Positions 30,481 to 40,127 are shown, numbered from the stretch's first letter. The stretch is 64,000 nt of DNA from Pseudomonas lurida (GCF_013522705.1 NZ_JAAMRE010000033.1:1-64000); one strand, 5' to 3'. Numbers and translations: made by a program. The notes: a model not told the origin generated them from the sequence alone.

Positions 30481-30837
30481 ATGGCCCGTATTGCAGGCGT
30501 TAACATTCCAGATAACAAGCACACTGTTATCTCGCTGACCTACATCTATGGTGTTGGTCGCACTACTGCGCAGAAAATTTGCGCAGTTGCTGGGGTAAAC
30601 CCAGCCGCTAAGATCAAGGATCTGAGCGACGAGCAGATTGAATTGCTGCGTGGCGAAGTGGCGAAGTTCACCACTGAAGGTGACCTGCGTCGCGAAATCA
30701 ACATGAAAATCAAGCGTTTGATGGACCTCGGTTGCTATCGCGGTCTGCGTCATCGTCGTGGTCTTCCAGTACGCGGTCAGCGTACCAAGACTAACGCGCG
30801 TACCCGTAAAGGTCCGCGTAAGCCGATCCGCAAGTAA
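30481..30837 (+). CDS. rpsM: 30S ribosomal protein S13
   Basis: S13 bridges to the 50S and contacts P-site tRNA. The 118-residue product begins MARIAGVNIPDNKHTVISL and ends in the basic RTKTNARTRKGPRKPIRK tail. First gene of the alpha operon. Confidence 0.97.
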   Translation: MARIAGVNIPDNKHTVISLTYIYGVGRTTAQKICAVAGVNPAAKIKDLSDEQIELLRGEVAKFTTEGDLRREINMKIKRLMDLGCYRGLRHRRGLPVRGQRTKTNARTRKGPRKPIRK

Positions 30838-30867
30838 TCGCCCCAGCGAATCGACAGGAAAATTATC

Positions 30868-31257
30868 ATGGCAAAACCTGCTGCTCGTCCTCGTAAAAAA
30901 GTTAAAAAGACAGTGGTTGATGGCATCGCCCACATCCATGCTTCTTTTAACAACACCATCGTGACCATCACCGACCGTCAAGGTAACGCGCTTTCTTGGG
31001 CTACCTCCGGTGGTTCGGGTTTCCGCGGTTCCCGCAAGTCCACCCCGTTTGCTGCTCAAGTAGCTGCTGAACGTGCTGGTCAAGCTGCGCTGGAATACGG
31101 CCTGAAAAACCTCGACGTTAACGTCAAAGGTCCAGGTCCGGGTCGTGAGTCTGCTGTCCGTGCTTTGAACGGCTGTGGCTATAAGATCGCCAGCATCACC
31201 GACGTGACGCCAATCCCGCACAACGGGTGCCGTCCGCCGAAGAAGCGCCGCGTGTAA
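30868..31257 (+). CDS. rpsK: 30S ribosomal protein S11
   Basis: S11 forms the platform with S18. The 129-residue product has the signature HASFNNTIVTITDRQGN and the C-terminal DVTPIPHNGCRPPKKRRV. Confidence 0.97.
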   Translation: MAKPAARPRKKVKKTVVDGIAHIHASFNNTIVTITDRQGNALSWATSGGSGFRGSRKSTPFAAQVAAERAGQAALEYGLKNLDVNVKGPGPGRESAVRALNGCGYKIASITDVTPIPHNGCRPPKKRRV

Positions 31258-31275
31258 TCCAGGAGATTGTAAAGA

Positions 31276-31896
31276 ATGGCTCGTTACATTGGTCCAAAAT
31301 GCAAACTCGCTCGTCGCGAGGGCACCGATCTCTTCCTGAAGAGCGGCGTGCGCGCGATCGAATCGAAGTGCAACATCGAAGCAGCACCTGGCATCCACGG
31401 CCAACGCCGCGGTCGCCAGTCCGATTACGGCACCCAACTGCGTGAAAAGCAGAAGGTCCGTCGTATCTACGGCGTTCTCGAGCGTCAGTTCAGCGGCTAC
31501 TACAAAGAAGCTGCTGGCAAGAAAGGTGCAACCGGTGAAAACCTGCTGCAACTGCTCGAATGCCGTCTGGACAACGTTGTATACCGTATGGGCTTTGGTT
31601 CGACTCGTGCCGAATCCCGTCAGCTGGTATCGCACAAGTCGATCAGCGTTAACGGTCAGACCGTAAACGTTCCGTCTTACCAGGTTCGTGCTGGTGACGT
31701 GGTCGCAGTTCGCGAGAAAGCTAAAAACCAACTTCGCATTGTCCAAGCTCTCGATCTGTGTGCCCAACGTGGCCGCGTAGAATGGGTAGAAGTAGACACT
31801 GAGAAGAAGTCGGGCGTTTTCAAGAACGTTCCAGCTCGCAGTGATCTGTCCGCCGACATCAACGAAAGCCTGATTGTCGAGCTCTACTCCAAGTAA
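31276..31896 (+). CDS. rpsD: 30S ribosomal protein S4
   Basis: S4 starts 30S assembly, guards accuracy and, in E. coli, represses the alpha operon. The 206-residue product begins MARYIGPKCKLARREGTDLF and has the S4 RNA-binding domain from about residue 94 (CRLDNVVYRMGFGSTRAESRQ-type). It lacks the zinc-binding Cys cluster of some bacteria. Confidence 0.97.
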   Translation: MARYIGPKCKLARREGTDLFLKSGVRAIESKCNIEAAPGIHGQRRGRQSDYGTQLREKQKVRRIYGVLERQFSGYYKEAAGKKGATGENLLQLLECRLDNVVYRMGFGSTRAESRQLVSHKSISVNGQTVNVPSYQVRAGDVVAVREKAKNQLRIVQALDLCAQRGRVEWVEVDTEKKSGVFKNVPARSDLSADINESLIVELYSK

Positions 31897-31918
31897 GGGC
31901 TAGAAAATAGGTGCATCC

Positions 31919-32920
31919 ATGCAGATTTCGGTAAATGAGTTCCTGACACCCCGCCATATTGATGTGCAGGTTGTCAGTCCAACCCGCGCCAAGATCACTC
32001 TCGAGCCTCTCGAGCGTGGTTTTGGCCACACCCTGGGCAACGCGCTGCGCCGCATCCTGTTGTCCTCAATGCCCGGCTGTGCAGTAGTCGAGGCCGAGAT
32101 TGACGGTGTGCTCCACGAGTACAGCGCCATCGAAGGTGTACAGGAAGACGTAATTGAAATCCTGTTGAACCTTAAAGGTCTGGCTATCAAGCTGCACGGC
32201 CGTGACGAAGTTACGCTGACCTTGTCGAAGAAGGGTTCGGGGGTGGTTACCGCTGCCGATATTCAGCTGGATCATGATGTCGAGATCGTTAACCCCGATC
32301 ACGTAATCGCTAACCTGGCGTCTAACGGCGCCCTGAACATGAAGCTCACCGTAGCTCGTGGTCGTGGTTATGAACCGGCCGACTCGCGTCAGAGCGATGA
32401 AGACGAAAGCCGCAGCATTGGTCGCTTGCAGCTTGACTCTTCGTTCAGCCCGGTTCGCCGTATCGCATACGTGGTGGAAAACGCCCGTGTCGAGCAGCGT
32501 ACTAACCTGGACAAGCTGGTTATTGATCTGGAAACCAACGGTACCCTGGATCCTGAAGAGGCTATCCGCCGCGCTGCAACCATTCTGCAACAGCAGTTGG
32601 CTGCGTTCGTCGACCTCAAAGGTGACAGCGAACCAGTGGTAATCGAGCAGGAAGACGAGATCGATCCGATCCTGCTTCGCCCGGTTGACGATCTGGAACT
32701 GACTGTACGTTCGGCTAACTGCCTTAAGGCGGAAAACATTTACTACATCGGCGACCTGATTCAGCGTACCGAAGTAGAACTGTTGAAGACTCCGAACCTG
32801 GGCAAGAAATCCTTGACTGAAATCAAGGACGTTCTGGCCTCCCGCGGTCTGTCCCTCGGCATGCGCCTCGACAACTGGCCGCCTGCAAGTCTTAAGAAGG
32901 ACGACAAGGCGACTGCCTGA
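31919..32920 (+). CDS. rpoA: DNA-directed RNA polymerase subunit alpha
   Basis: The alpha dimer scaffolds RNA polymerase; its C-terminal domain binds UP elements and activators. The 333-residue product has the N-terminal dimerisation domain (with GFGHTLGNALRRILLSSMPG) and the C-terminal helix-hairpin-helix domain (with CLKAENIYYIGDLIQR). Confidence 0.98.
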   Translation: MQISVNEFLTPRHIDVQVVSPTRAKITLEPLERGFGHTLGNALRRILLSSMPGCAVVEAEIDGVLHEYSAIEGVQEDVIEILLNLKGLAIKLHGRDEVTLTLSKKGSGVVTAADIQLDHDVEIVNPDHVIANLASNGALNMKLTVARGRGYEPADSRQSDEDESRSIGRLQLDSSFSPVRRIAYVVENARVEQRTNLDKLVIDLETNGTLDPEEAIRRAATILQQQLAAFVDLKGDSEPVVIEQEDEIDPILLRPVDDLELTVRSANCLKAENIYYIGDLIQRTEVELLKTPNLGKKSLTEIKDVLASRGLSLGMRLDNWPPASLKKDDKATA

Positions 32921-32961
32921 TCGTCGTAATCACCGAACGTGAGTTTGGTAAGGAATGAACC

Positions 32962-33348
32962 ATGCGTCATCGTAAAAGTGGTCGTCACCTGAGCCGTACC
33001 AGCTCGCACCGCAAGGCCATGTTCCAAAACATGGCGGTGTCGCTGTTCGAGCACGAGCTGATCAAAACTACACTGCCGAAAGCTAAAGAACTGCGTCGCG
33101 TTGCTGAGCCGCTGATCACTTTGGCTAAGACAGACAGCCTGGCTAACCGCCGTCTGGCTTTCGACCGTACTCGTTCGAAAGCTATCGTTGGTAAGCTCTT
33201 CAACGACCTGGGCAAGCGCTACGCTACCCGTGAGGGTGGCTACCTGCGCATCCTCAAGTGCGGTTTCCGCGCTGGCGACAACGCGCCTATGGCGTACGTC
33301 GAGTTGGTTGATCGTGCTACTGCTGGCGAAGCTGTAAGCGCCGAGTAA
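32962..33348 (+). CDS. rplQ: 50S ribosomal protein L17
   Basis: L17 lies at the bottom of the 50S near the tunnel exit. The 128-residue product begins [20 protein letters not shown], the family signature. It closes the alpha operon and is followed by a strong terminator. Confidence 0.97.
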
Positions 33349-33368
33349 GACGACAGTCTGTAACGAAG

Positions 33369-33393
33369 AACCGGGCCTAGTGCCCGGTTTTTT
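33369..33393 (+). terminator. Alpha operon terminator
   Basis: AACCGGGC pairs with GCCCGGTT around a five-base loop, followed by TTTTTT. It ends the long run of ribosomal protein genes. Confidence 0.92.
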
Positions 33394-33583
33394 GTGGGCG
33401 TGATAAAAGCGCGAATGTACAAGCTTCCTCCAGCAGCGCTTGGCACTATCGTATCGGAACTTGTTGGTAGTTATTTTCTATTGATGTCTACAATTTAATG
33501 AATTTGTAGGTGTCAGGTGGTTGATCAATACTTCCTCCAAGCCGATTAGCCGGCAGCTCCATCTGACCTGAGGAAAATTGAGC

Positions 33584-35032
33584 ATGAGCCAGAATAAAAT
33601 CCTTACCACCGCCAGTGGTGCACCCGTTGCGGATAATCAGAACTCCCGCTCCGCCGGCCCGCGCGGACCATTGTTGCTCGATGATTTTCATCTGATCGAG
33701 AAGCTCGCCCACTTCAACCGTGAGAACATTCCCGAACGCCGCGTCCACGCTAAAGGCTCGGGTGCATATGGCACGTTCACTGTGACCCGCGACATCACTC
33801 AATACACCAGTGCCAAGCTGTTTTCAGCGGTGGGCAAACAGACCCCGACTTTCCTGCGTTTCTCCACTGTGGGCGGTGAGCGTGGCTCGGCTGATACTGA
33901 GCGTGACCCCCGCGGTTTCGCCTTGAAGTTCTATACCGAAGAGGGCAACTGGGACATCGTGGGTAACAACACGCCAGTGTTCTTCATTCGCGACCCGCTG
34001 AAATTCCCAGACTTTATCCATACTCAAAAACGCCTGCCGCAAAGCAATCTGAAAAGCGCGCAAATGATGTGGGACTTCTGGTCGCACTCTCCAGAAGCAC
34101 TGCACCAGGTCACGATTTTGTTCTCTGACCGCGGTATCCCTGATGGCTATCGTCACATGCATGGCTTCGGTAGCCATACCTACAGCTTGATCAACGCCCA
34201 GGGTGAGCGGCACTGGGTCAAATGGCACTACAAGACCAAGCAGGGCATCAAGAACCTCACGCCTGCAGAAGCCGCGCGTTTAGCGGGTACTGATCCTGAT
34301 TACGCTCAGCGTGACCTGTTCGGGGCAATCGAGCGTGGTGACTTCCCGAAATGGCGCGTCTGCATCCAGATCATGACCGAAGCCCAAGCCAATGTTCATT
34401 ACGAGAACCCTTTCGACGTGACTAAAACCTGGTCGCAAAAGGAGTTTCCGTTGATCGAAGTCGGCGAACTGGAGCTTAACCGTAACCCGCAAAATTACTT
34501 CGCTGAAGTAGAGCAAGCTGCGTTCGGTCCAAGCAATATGGTTCCGGGTGTGGGCTTGTCGCCCGACCGCATGCTGCAAGGTCGTGTATTTGCCTACGCA
34601 GATGCGCACCGCTACCGTGTCGGAACCAACCATCAGCAGCTGCCAGTGAATGCGCCGCGCAGCCCGGTGAATAGCTACCAGCGTGACGGCTCCATGGCCT
34701 TCGGTAGTAATGGCGGGGCGGCTCCCAACTACGAACCGAACAGCTATTCCGACGCGCCGAAACAGGCGCCTCAATATGCTGAACCCGCGTTGGCATTGAG
34801 CGGTGCGGCGGACCGCTACGATCATCGCGAAGACACCGACTACTACAGCCACGCCGGTGCGCTGTTCCGGCTGATGAACGATGAGCAGAAAGCTCTGCTC
34901 ATCAACAACATTGCCGGTGCGATGTCTGGGGTTTCGAGTGATGTAGTTCAGCGTCAACTGCACCACTTCTACAAGGCGGACCCCGCTTATGGAGAAGCAA
35001 TCGCAAAGGCGTTGGGTGTATCGCTTAACTGA
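33584..35032 (+). CDS. katA: Catalase, small-subunit heme type
   Basis: Breaks hydrogen peroxide into water and oxygen. The 482-residue product is a clade-3 monofunctional catalase by length; it has the distal His55 in RVHAKGSGAYGTF, the distal Asn in DIVGNNTPVFF, and the proximal heme-ligand Tyr338 in MLQGRVFAYADAHRYR. No signal peptide, so cytoplasmic. ATG 33584 has AGGA upstream; a TTG two codons earlier is also in frame. TACAAT at 33489-33494 is a likely -10 without a good -35, which would fit activator (OxyR) control, but I found no convincing OxyR site. A ferritin follows, the same pairing known for P. aeruginosa katA. Confidence 0.95.
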   Translation: MSQNKILTTASGAPVADNQNSRSAGPRGPLLLDDFHLIEKLAHFNRENIPERRVHAKGSGAYGTFTVTRDITQYTSAKLFSAVGKQTPTFLRFSTVGGERGSADTERDPRGFALKFYTEEGNWDIVGNNTPVFFIRDPLKFPDFIHTQKRLPQSNLKSAQMMWDFWSHSPEALHQVTILFSDRGIPDGYRHMHGFGSHTYSLINAQGERHWVKWHYKTKQGIKNLTPAEAARLAGTDPDYAQRDLFGAIERGDFPKWRVCIQIMTEAQANVHYENPFDVTKTWSQKEFPLIEVGELELNRNPQNYFAEVEQAAFGPSNMVPGVGLSPDRMLQGRVFAYADAHRYRVGTNHQQLPVNAPRSPVNSYQRDGSMAFGSNGGAAPNYEPNSYSDAPKQAPQYAEPALALSGAADRYDHREDTDYYSHAGALFRLMNDEQKALLINNIAGAMSGVSSDVVQRQLHHFYKADPAYGEAIAKALGVSLN

Positions 35033-35049
35033 CTCTAAACGAGAAGCAG

Positions 35050-35074
35050 AACCGCCCTCATTTGGGCGGTTTTT
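35050..35074 (+). terminator. Terminator after katA
   Basis: ACCGCCC pairs with GGGCGGT around a TCATTT loop, followed by TTTT. It separates katA from the ferritin gene. Confidence 0.88.
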
Positions 35075-35187
35075 GCGTTATTTCAGCTAGGTTTCTCTGA
35101 AAAACTTCGCTTTTCTGCCGTTGGTCCCGTGACCTTCGGCGCAGCATGGTTCAAACTACAGACTTTCAAGCAGGGAGATGTAGGGCG

Positions 35188-35652
35188 ATGCAAGGTCACC
35201 CCGACGTAATCGATTACCTCAACACGTTGCTGACGGGCGAACTGGCTGCTCGTGACCAATATTTCATCCATTCACGCATGTACGAAGACTGGGGCTTTAC
35301 CGAGCTCTACGAGCGTATCAACCACGAAATGGAAGAAGAGGCACAACACGCCGACGCGCTGATGCGCCGTATCCTGATGCTCGAAGGCACGCCACGCATG
35401 CGCCCCGATGACTTGGATGTCGGGACCACCGTACCAGACATGCTCGCGGCCGACCTTCGCCTGGAGTACAAAGTACGTGCCGCGCTCTGCAAGGGCATTG
35501 AGTTGTGCGAACAGCACAACGACTACGTCACCCGGGAAATCCTGCGTGTACAGTTGAACGATACCGAAGAAGATCACACCTACTGGCTGGAGAAGCAGTT
35601 GGGCCTGATCAAGTTGATTGGCCTGGAAAATTACCTGCAATCGCAGTTCTGA
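35188..35652 (+). CDS. ftnA: Ferritin of the bacterioferritin family, lacking the heme Met
   Basis: Stores iron as a 24-subunit shell and oxidises Fe2+ at a dinuclear site. The 154-residue product begins MQGHPDVIDYLNTLLTGELA; ferroxidase ligands E18, E51, H54, E93, E127 and H130 are visible. The heme-ligand Met52 of bacterioferritins is Ala52 here, so it should not bind heme alone. The P. aeruginosa counterpart (old name BfrA, PA4235) has been reclassified as FtnA for the same reason. ATG 35188 gives the family start; the frame is open 14 codons upstream. It follows katA, linking iron storage to peroxide defence. Confidence 0.93.
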   Translation: MQGHPDVIDYLNTLLTGELAARDQYFIHSRMYEDWGFTELYERINHEMEEEAQHADALMRRILMLEGTPRMRPDDLDVGTTVPDMLAADLRLEYKVRAALCKGIELCEQHNDYVTREILRVQLNDTEEDHTYWLEKQLGLIKLIGLENYLQSQF

Positions 35653-35662
35653 TTCTCGGCTA

Positions 35663-35705
35663 TAAAAAAAGCCCCTGCCACCGATGAGGTGACAGGGGCT
35701 TTTTA
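35663..35705. terminator. Bidirectional terminator between ftnA and uvrA
   Basis: A7 run, GCCCCTGTCACC-type stem (AGCCCCTG.CACC with GGTGACAGGGGCT) and a T5 run. It can serve the ferritin gene on the plus strand and uvrA on the minus strand. Confidence 0.9.
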
Positions 35706-35719
35706 CTACACCCGATAAA

Positions 35720-38554
35720 TCAGGCTCGATCACGTTCCAGCAAGGGTTTCAAATAGTAACCCGTGTGCGATTGCGACATCTCGGAAACCTGCTCCGGCGT
35801 GCCCACTGCGATGATCTGGCCGCCCTTGGAGCCACCTTCCGGCCCAAGGTCCACCAGCCAGTCGGCTGTCTTGATTACATCCAGGTTGTGTTCGATCACC
35901 ACCACGGTATTGCCATGGTCGCGGAGCCGGTGCAGTACATCCAGCAGCTGCTGGATATCCGCAAAGTGCAGACCGGTGGTTGGCTCATCGAGGATGTACA
36001 GGGTCTTGCCGGTATCGCGCTTGGACAGCTCGCGAGACAACTTCACCCGTTGCGCCTCACCGCCCGATAACGTAGTCGCCGACTGCCCCAGCTTGATATA
36101 CGACAAGCCTACATCCATCAAAGTCTGCAGCTTGCGCGCCAGCGCCGGAACCGCGTCGAAGAACTCCCGCGCCTCTTCGATCGTCATCTCGAGGGTTTCG
36201 TGGATGCTCTTGCCCTTGTATTTGATCTCAAGGGTTTCACGGTTGTAGCGCTTGCTCTTGCACACATCGCACGGCACATAGATGTCCGGCAGAAAGTGCA
36301 TTTCCACCTTGATCAGGCCATCGCCCTGGCAGGCTTCGCAGCGGCCACCCTTCACGTTGAATGAGAACCGCCCAGGCCCATAGCCACGGGAGCGCGACTC
36401 AGGGACGCCCGCGAACAATTCTCGAATTGGCGTAAACAGCCCGGTGTAGGTCGCCGGATTAGAACGCGGCGTGCGTCCGATCGGGCTTTGGTCGATATCG
36501 ACCACCTTATCCAGGTGTTCCAGGCCCTTGATGCTGTCGTGAGCCGCCGCTTCGAGCGTGGTCGCGCCATTCAAGGCGGTGGCACTCAAAGGGAACAGCG
36601 TGTTGTTGATCAGCGTCGACTTGCCGGACCCGGAAACCCCGGTCACGCAGGTGAGCAGGCCCAACGGAATTTCCAGATCGACATTACGCAGGTTGTTGCC
36701 GCGCGCGCCCTTGAGGTGCAATGCCATTTTCTTGTTGCGCGGTGTGCGTTTGGCCGGCACTTCTATCTTCACCCGCCCCGACAGATATTTGCCTGTCAGC
36801 GAGTCCGGGTGAGCCATGACCTCGGCGGGTGTGCCCTCGGCGACAATATGCCCACCATGCACGCCGGCGCCGGGGCCGATGTCGACCACATAATCCGCCA
36901 GGCGGATCGCGTCTTCATCGTGCTCCACCACGATCACCGTGTTACCGATATCGCGCAGATGTTTGAGCGTGCCCAGCAACCGGTCGTTATCGCGCTGGTG
37001 CAAGCCGATCGACGGTTCGTCGAGGATGTAAAGTACGCCCACAAGTCCCGCGCCGATCTGACTGGCAAGGCGAATGCGCTGGGCTTCACCGCCGGACAGC
37101 GTGTCCGCACTGCGATCCAACGAAAGGTAGTCCAGGCCCACGTTCACCAGGAACTGCAAGCGTTCGCGGATTTCCTTAAGGATCTTGTCGGCAATTTCCC
37201 CGCGACGCCCGGTAAGCTTGAGCTCACCAAAGTATTCACAGGCATCGCCAATCGGCAGGTTGGTCACCGCCGGCAGGGTCTTCTCACCGACCCAGACATG
37301 ACGCGCCTCGCGACGCAGGCGCGTACCCCGGCAATCCGGGCACGGCTGGGTGCTGAGGAACTTTGCCAGTTCCTCGCGCACGCTGGCCGACTCGGTCTCG
37401 CGATAGCGGCGCTCCAGGTTCGGCACGATGCCTTCGAACGGGTGAGAGCGCTTGACGATATCGCCACGGTCGTTCAAGTACTTGAAATCGACATTCTGCG
37501 AGCCGCTGCCGTTGAGAATGACCTTCTGCTGGTCCGAAGGCAGTTGGTTGAACGGCACTTCCAGGCTGAACTTATAGTGGGACGCCAGCGAGCCGAGCAT
37601 CTGGAAGTAATAGACGTTACGCCTGTCCCAGCCGCGAATCGCGCCTTCGGCAAGTGTCAGATCACCATTGACCAGGCGCTTGATGTCGAAGAATTGCTTA
37701 ACTCCCAGACCATCGCAGGTCGGGCAGGCGCCGGCCGGGTTGTTAAAGGAAAACAGCTTGGGTTCCAGCTCGCTGATGGCGTGACCGCAGATCGGGCAGG
37801 CGAAGCGCGCGGAGAAGATGATCTCTTCGCCCGGTTCGTCATCCATCGGAGCGACCAGCGCAATACCGTCCGCCAGCTTCAATGCGGTTTCAAAAGATTC
37901 CGCCAGGCGTTGCTGCAGGTCGGCTCGCACTTTGAAGCGGTCGACCACAACATCGATAGAATGCTTCTTCTGCTTGTCGAGCTTCGGCGCTTCATCCAGC
38001 TCATAGAGCTTGCCGTTGATGCGAGCCCGCACGAAGCCCTGGGCGCGCAGCTCTTCGAATACGGAAAGGTGTTCACCCTTGCGCTCGCGGATCACCGGCG
38101 CCAGCAGCATCAACTTGGCGCCTTCGGGCTGCGCCAATACCAGGTCGACCATCTGGCTGACGGTCTGGGCTTCCAGGGGAATGTCGTGGTCCGGGCAGCG
38201 GGGGATACCTACCCGCGCGTACAGCAGGCGCAGGTAGTCATAGATTTCGGTAATGGTGCCCACGGTGGAGCGCGGGTTATGGGAGGTCGACTTCTGTTCG
38301 ATGGAAATGGCCGGCGACAGACCTTCGATGGTGTCGACGTCGGGCTTTTCCATCATCGACAGGAACTGGCGGGCGTAGGCCGACAGCGACTCCACGTAGC
38401 GACGCTGACCTTCGGCATACAGCGTATCGAATGCCAGAGACGATTTGCCGGACCCGGACAGGCCGGTGATCACGATCAGTTTGTCCCGCGGCAGGGTCAG
38501 GTCGATGTTCTTCAGGTTGTGGGTTCTAGCCCCACGAATCAGGATCTTGTCCAA
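35720..38554 (-). CDS. uvrA: Excinuclease ABC subunit A
   Basis: UvrA finds bulky DNA lesions and loads UvrB in nucleotide excision repair. The 944-residue product has two ABC ATPase halves: Walker A GLSGSGKSS and GVSGSGKST, ABC signatures LSGGEAQRI and LSGGEAQRV, and two zinc modules (CPICGH...CPTC and CEACQG...CDVC). I place the start at TTG 38554, which gives the universal N-terminus DKILIRGARTHNLKNIDL behind a GAGG site; the frame stays open 92 codons upstream but that extension is not family-like and runs into the LexA-like box region. Confidence 0.95.
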   Translation of the reverse strand: MDKILIRGARTHNLKNIDLTLPRDKLIVITGLSGSGKSSLAFDTLYAEGQRRYVESLSAYARQFLSMMEKPDVDTIEGLSPAISIEQKSTSHNPRSTVGTITEIYDYLRLLYARVGIPRCPDHDIPLEAQTVSQMVDLVLAQPEGAKLMLLAPVIRERKGEHLSVFEELRAQGFVRARINGKLYELDEAPKLDKQKKHSIDVVVDRFKVRADLQQRLAESFETALKLADGIALVAPMDDEPGEEIIFSARFACPICGHAISELEPKLFSFNNPAGACPTCDGLGVKQFFDIKRLVNGDLTLAEGAIRGWDRRNVYYFQMLGSLASHYKFSLEVPFNQLPSDQQKVILNGSGSQNVDFKYLNDRGDIVKRSHPFEGIVPNLERRYRETESASVREELAKFLSTQPCPDCRGTRLRREARHVWVGEKTLPAVTNLPIGDACEYFGELKLTGRRGEIADKILKEIRERLQFLVNVGLDYLSLDRSADTLSGGEAQRIRLASQIGAGLVGVLYILDEPSIGLHQRDNDRLLGTLKHLRDIGNTVIVVEHDEDAIRLADYVVDIGPGAGVHGGHIVAEGTPAEVMAHPDSLTGKYLSGRVKIEVPAKRTPRNKKMALHLKGARGNNLRNVDLEIPLGLLTCVTGVSGSGKSTLINNTLFPLSATALNGATTLEAAAHDSIKGLEHLDKVVDIDQSPIGRTPRSNPATYTGLFTPIRELFAGVPESRSRGYGPGRFSFNVKGGRCEACQGDGLIKVEMHFLPDIYVPCDVCKSKRYNRETLEIKYKGKSIHETLEMTIEEAREFFDAVPALARKLQTLMDVGLSYIKLGQSATTLSGGEAQRVKLSRELSKRDTGKTLYILDEPTTGLHFADIQQLLDVLHRLRDHGNTVVVIEHNLDVIKTADWLVDLGPEGGSKGGQIIAVGTPEQVSEMSQSHTGYYLKPLLERDRA

Positions 38555-38604
38555 GATGGCCTCGCACGGCGGGCGTAAATAATGCCGGAGTATACGGCTA
38601 AAGA

Positions 38605-38620
38605 CTGGATGAATATACAC
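38605..38620 (-). promoter_or_regulatory. LexA-like SOS box of uvrA
   Basis: CTGGATGAATATACAC agrees with the LexA consensus CTG-TATATATATA-CAG at 12 of 16 positions. It lies 50 bp before the uvrA start and abuts a TTGACA read on the minus strand (38621-38626), so LexA would cover the core promoter. Confidence 0.5.
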
Positions 38621-38732
38621 TGTCAAAAGGCCGCTTGCAGCCTTACATGAAAGCTGCGCGGCAAACCGCCGCATATACCCTCTCAATCGATGGGACTGGT
38701 AGAATCGCCGCCGGTTCACACGAGGTTTTTCC

Positions 38733-40127
38733 ATGCACGATCCCCACAGCGAACGCATGAGTAGCGGCGAGACCCGAGCGGCAGGCGGTCTGGCCCTGGT
38801 GTTCGCCTTCCGTATGCTTGGCATGTTCATGGTGTTGCCAGTGCTGGCGACTTATGGGATGGATCTCGCGGGCGCGACCCCCGCTCTGATCGGCCTGGCC
38901 ATCGGCGCCTACGGCCTGACCCAGGCGATTTTTCAGATTCCGTTTGGGATCATTTCCGACCGTATTGGCCGCCGCCCGGTGATCTACCTCGGGCTGATCG
39001 TGTTTGCCCTCGGCAGCGTGCTCGCGGCGCAATCCGATTCGATCTGGGGCGTGATCGCCGGACGCATCCTACAGGGTGCCGGTGCTATTTCCGCTGCTGT
39101 AATGGCCTTGCTGTCGGACCTGACCCGCGAGCAGCATCGCACCAAGGCCATGGCGATGATCGGCATGACCATCGGCCTGTCGTTTGCCGTCGCCATGGTG
39201 GTAGGCCCGCTGCTGACGCGCGCGTTCGGCCTGCATGGGCTGTTTCTGGCCACCGGCGGCATGGCGCTGTTCGGCATCGTGATCGTAGCCTTCATGGTGC
39301 CGCGTTCCACCGGCACGCTGCAGCACCGCGAGTCCGGCGTGGCGCGCAAGGCATTGTTGCCGACGCTCAAGCACCCGGATCTGCTGCGCCTGGATTTAGG
39401 TATCTTCGTATTACACGCCATGCTGATGTGCAGCTTCGTCGCCTTGCCCCTGGCCCTGGTGCAAAAGGCCGGTCTGCCCAAGGAACAGCACTGGTGGGTG
39501 TACCTGACCGCGTTGCTGATTTCATTCTTCGCCATGATCCCGTTCATCATCTATGGCGAGAAGCGACGCAAAATGAAACGTGTTTTGCTGGGCGCCGTCG
39601 CGACATTGATGCTCACTGAACTATTCTTCTGGCAGTTCGGCGACAGCCTGCGGGCACTGGTGATCGGCACAGTGGTGTTCTTCACCGCGTTCAACCTGTT
39701 GGAGGCTTCGCTGCCTTCGCTGATCAGTAAAGTTTCACCGGCCGGCGGCAAGGGCACGGCGATGGGGGTGTATTCCACCAGTCAGTTCCTGGGCTCTGCA
39801 CTGGGCGGCATCATGGGTGGCTGGATGTTCCAGCATGGCGGTTTGTCGGTTGTGTTCCTTGGATGCTCAGGTCTGGCTGCCCTCTGGCTGGCCTTTGCTG
39901 TTACCATGCGCGAACCTCCCTATGTAACGAGCCTGCGCTTGCCGTTGTCGCCAGAAGCGATCCGCGAAGCTGGCCTGGTCGAGCGCCTCAAGGCTGTTAC
40001 AGGGGTTACCGATGCCGTGGTTGTTGCTGAAGAAGCCGCCATCTACATCAAATTGGACACCGAATTATTGGATCGCGCGACGCTCGAGCAACTGGTCAAC
40101 CCAGTGCCGACAGCGCGCCCAGCTTAG
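38733..40127 (+). CDS. MFS transporter with C-terminal YAM-like domain (YajR type)
   Basis: A 464-residue major facilitator protein with 12 predicted membrane helices, the MFS motif A GIISDRIGRRP at 72-82, and a soluble C-terminal domain (about 395-464) as in E. coli YajR, where it forms a small ferredoxin-like fold. The substrate is unknown; drug/proton antiport is the family expectation. Its stop is nine bases before ssb, so the two are probably co-transcribed, and it stands between uvrA and ssb, which adjoin divergently in E. coli. Confidence 0.88.
   Translation: MHDPHSERMSSGETRAAGGLALVFAFRMLGMFMVLPVLATYGMDLAGATPALIGLAIGAYGLTQAIFQIPFGIISDRIGRRPVIYLGLIVFALGSVLAAQSDSIWGVIAGRILQGAGAISAAVMALLSDLTREQHRTKAMAMIGMTIGLSFAVAMVVGPLLTRAFGLHGLFLATGGMALFGIVIVAFMVPRSTGTLQHRESGVARKALLPTLKHPDLLRLDLGIFVLHAMLMCSFVALPLALVQKAGLPKEQHWWVYLTALLISFFAMIPFIIYGEKRRKMKRVLLGAVATLMLTELFFWQFGDSLRALVIGTVVFFTAFNLLEASLPSLISKVSPAGGKGTAMGVYSTSQFLGSALGGIMGGWMFQHGGLSVVFLGCSGLAALWLAFAVTMREPPYVTSLRLPLSPEAIREAGLVERLKAVTGVTDAVVVAEEAAIYIKLDTELLDRATLEQLVNPVPTARPA

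Noticed and set aside
33394..33583. OxyR site upstream of katA
   Set aside because: Scattered CTAT/ATAG-like words are present but not with the regular ATAG-N7-CTAT spacing, so I do not call a site.
36488..38578. A 696-codon plus-strand frame opposite uvrA
   Set aside because: Antisense shadow; the uvrA motifs and zinc sites on the minus strand are intact.
38555..38830. N-terminal extension of uvrA by 92 codons
   Set aside because: Would cross the LexA-like box and promoter and add non-conserved sequence; TTG 38554 has a ribosome site and gives the family N-terminus.
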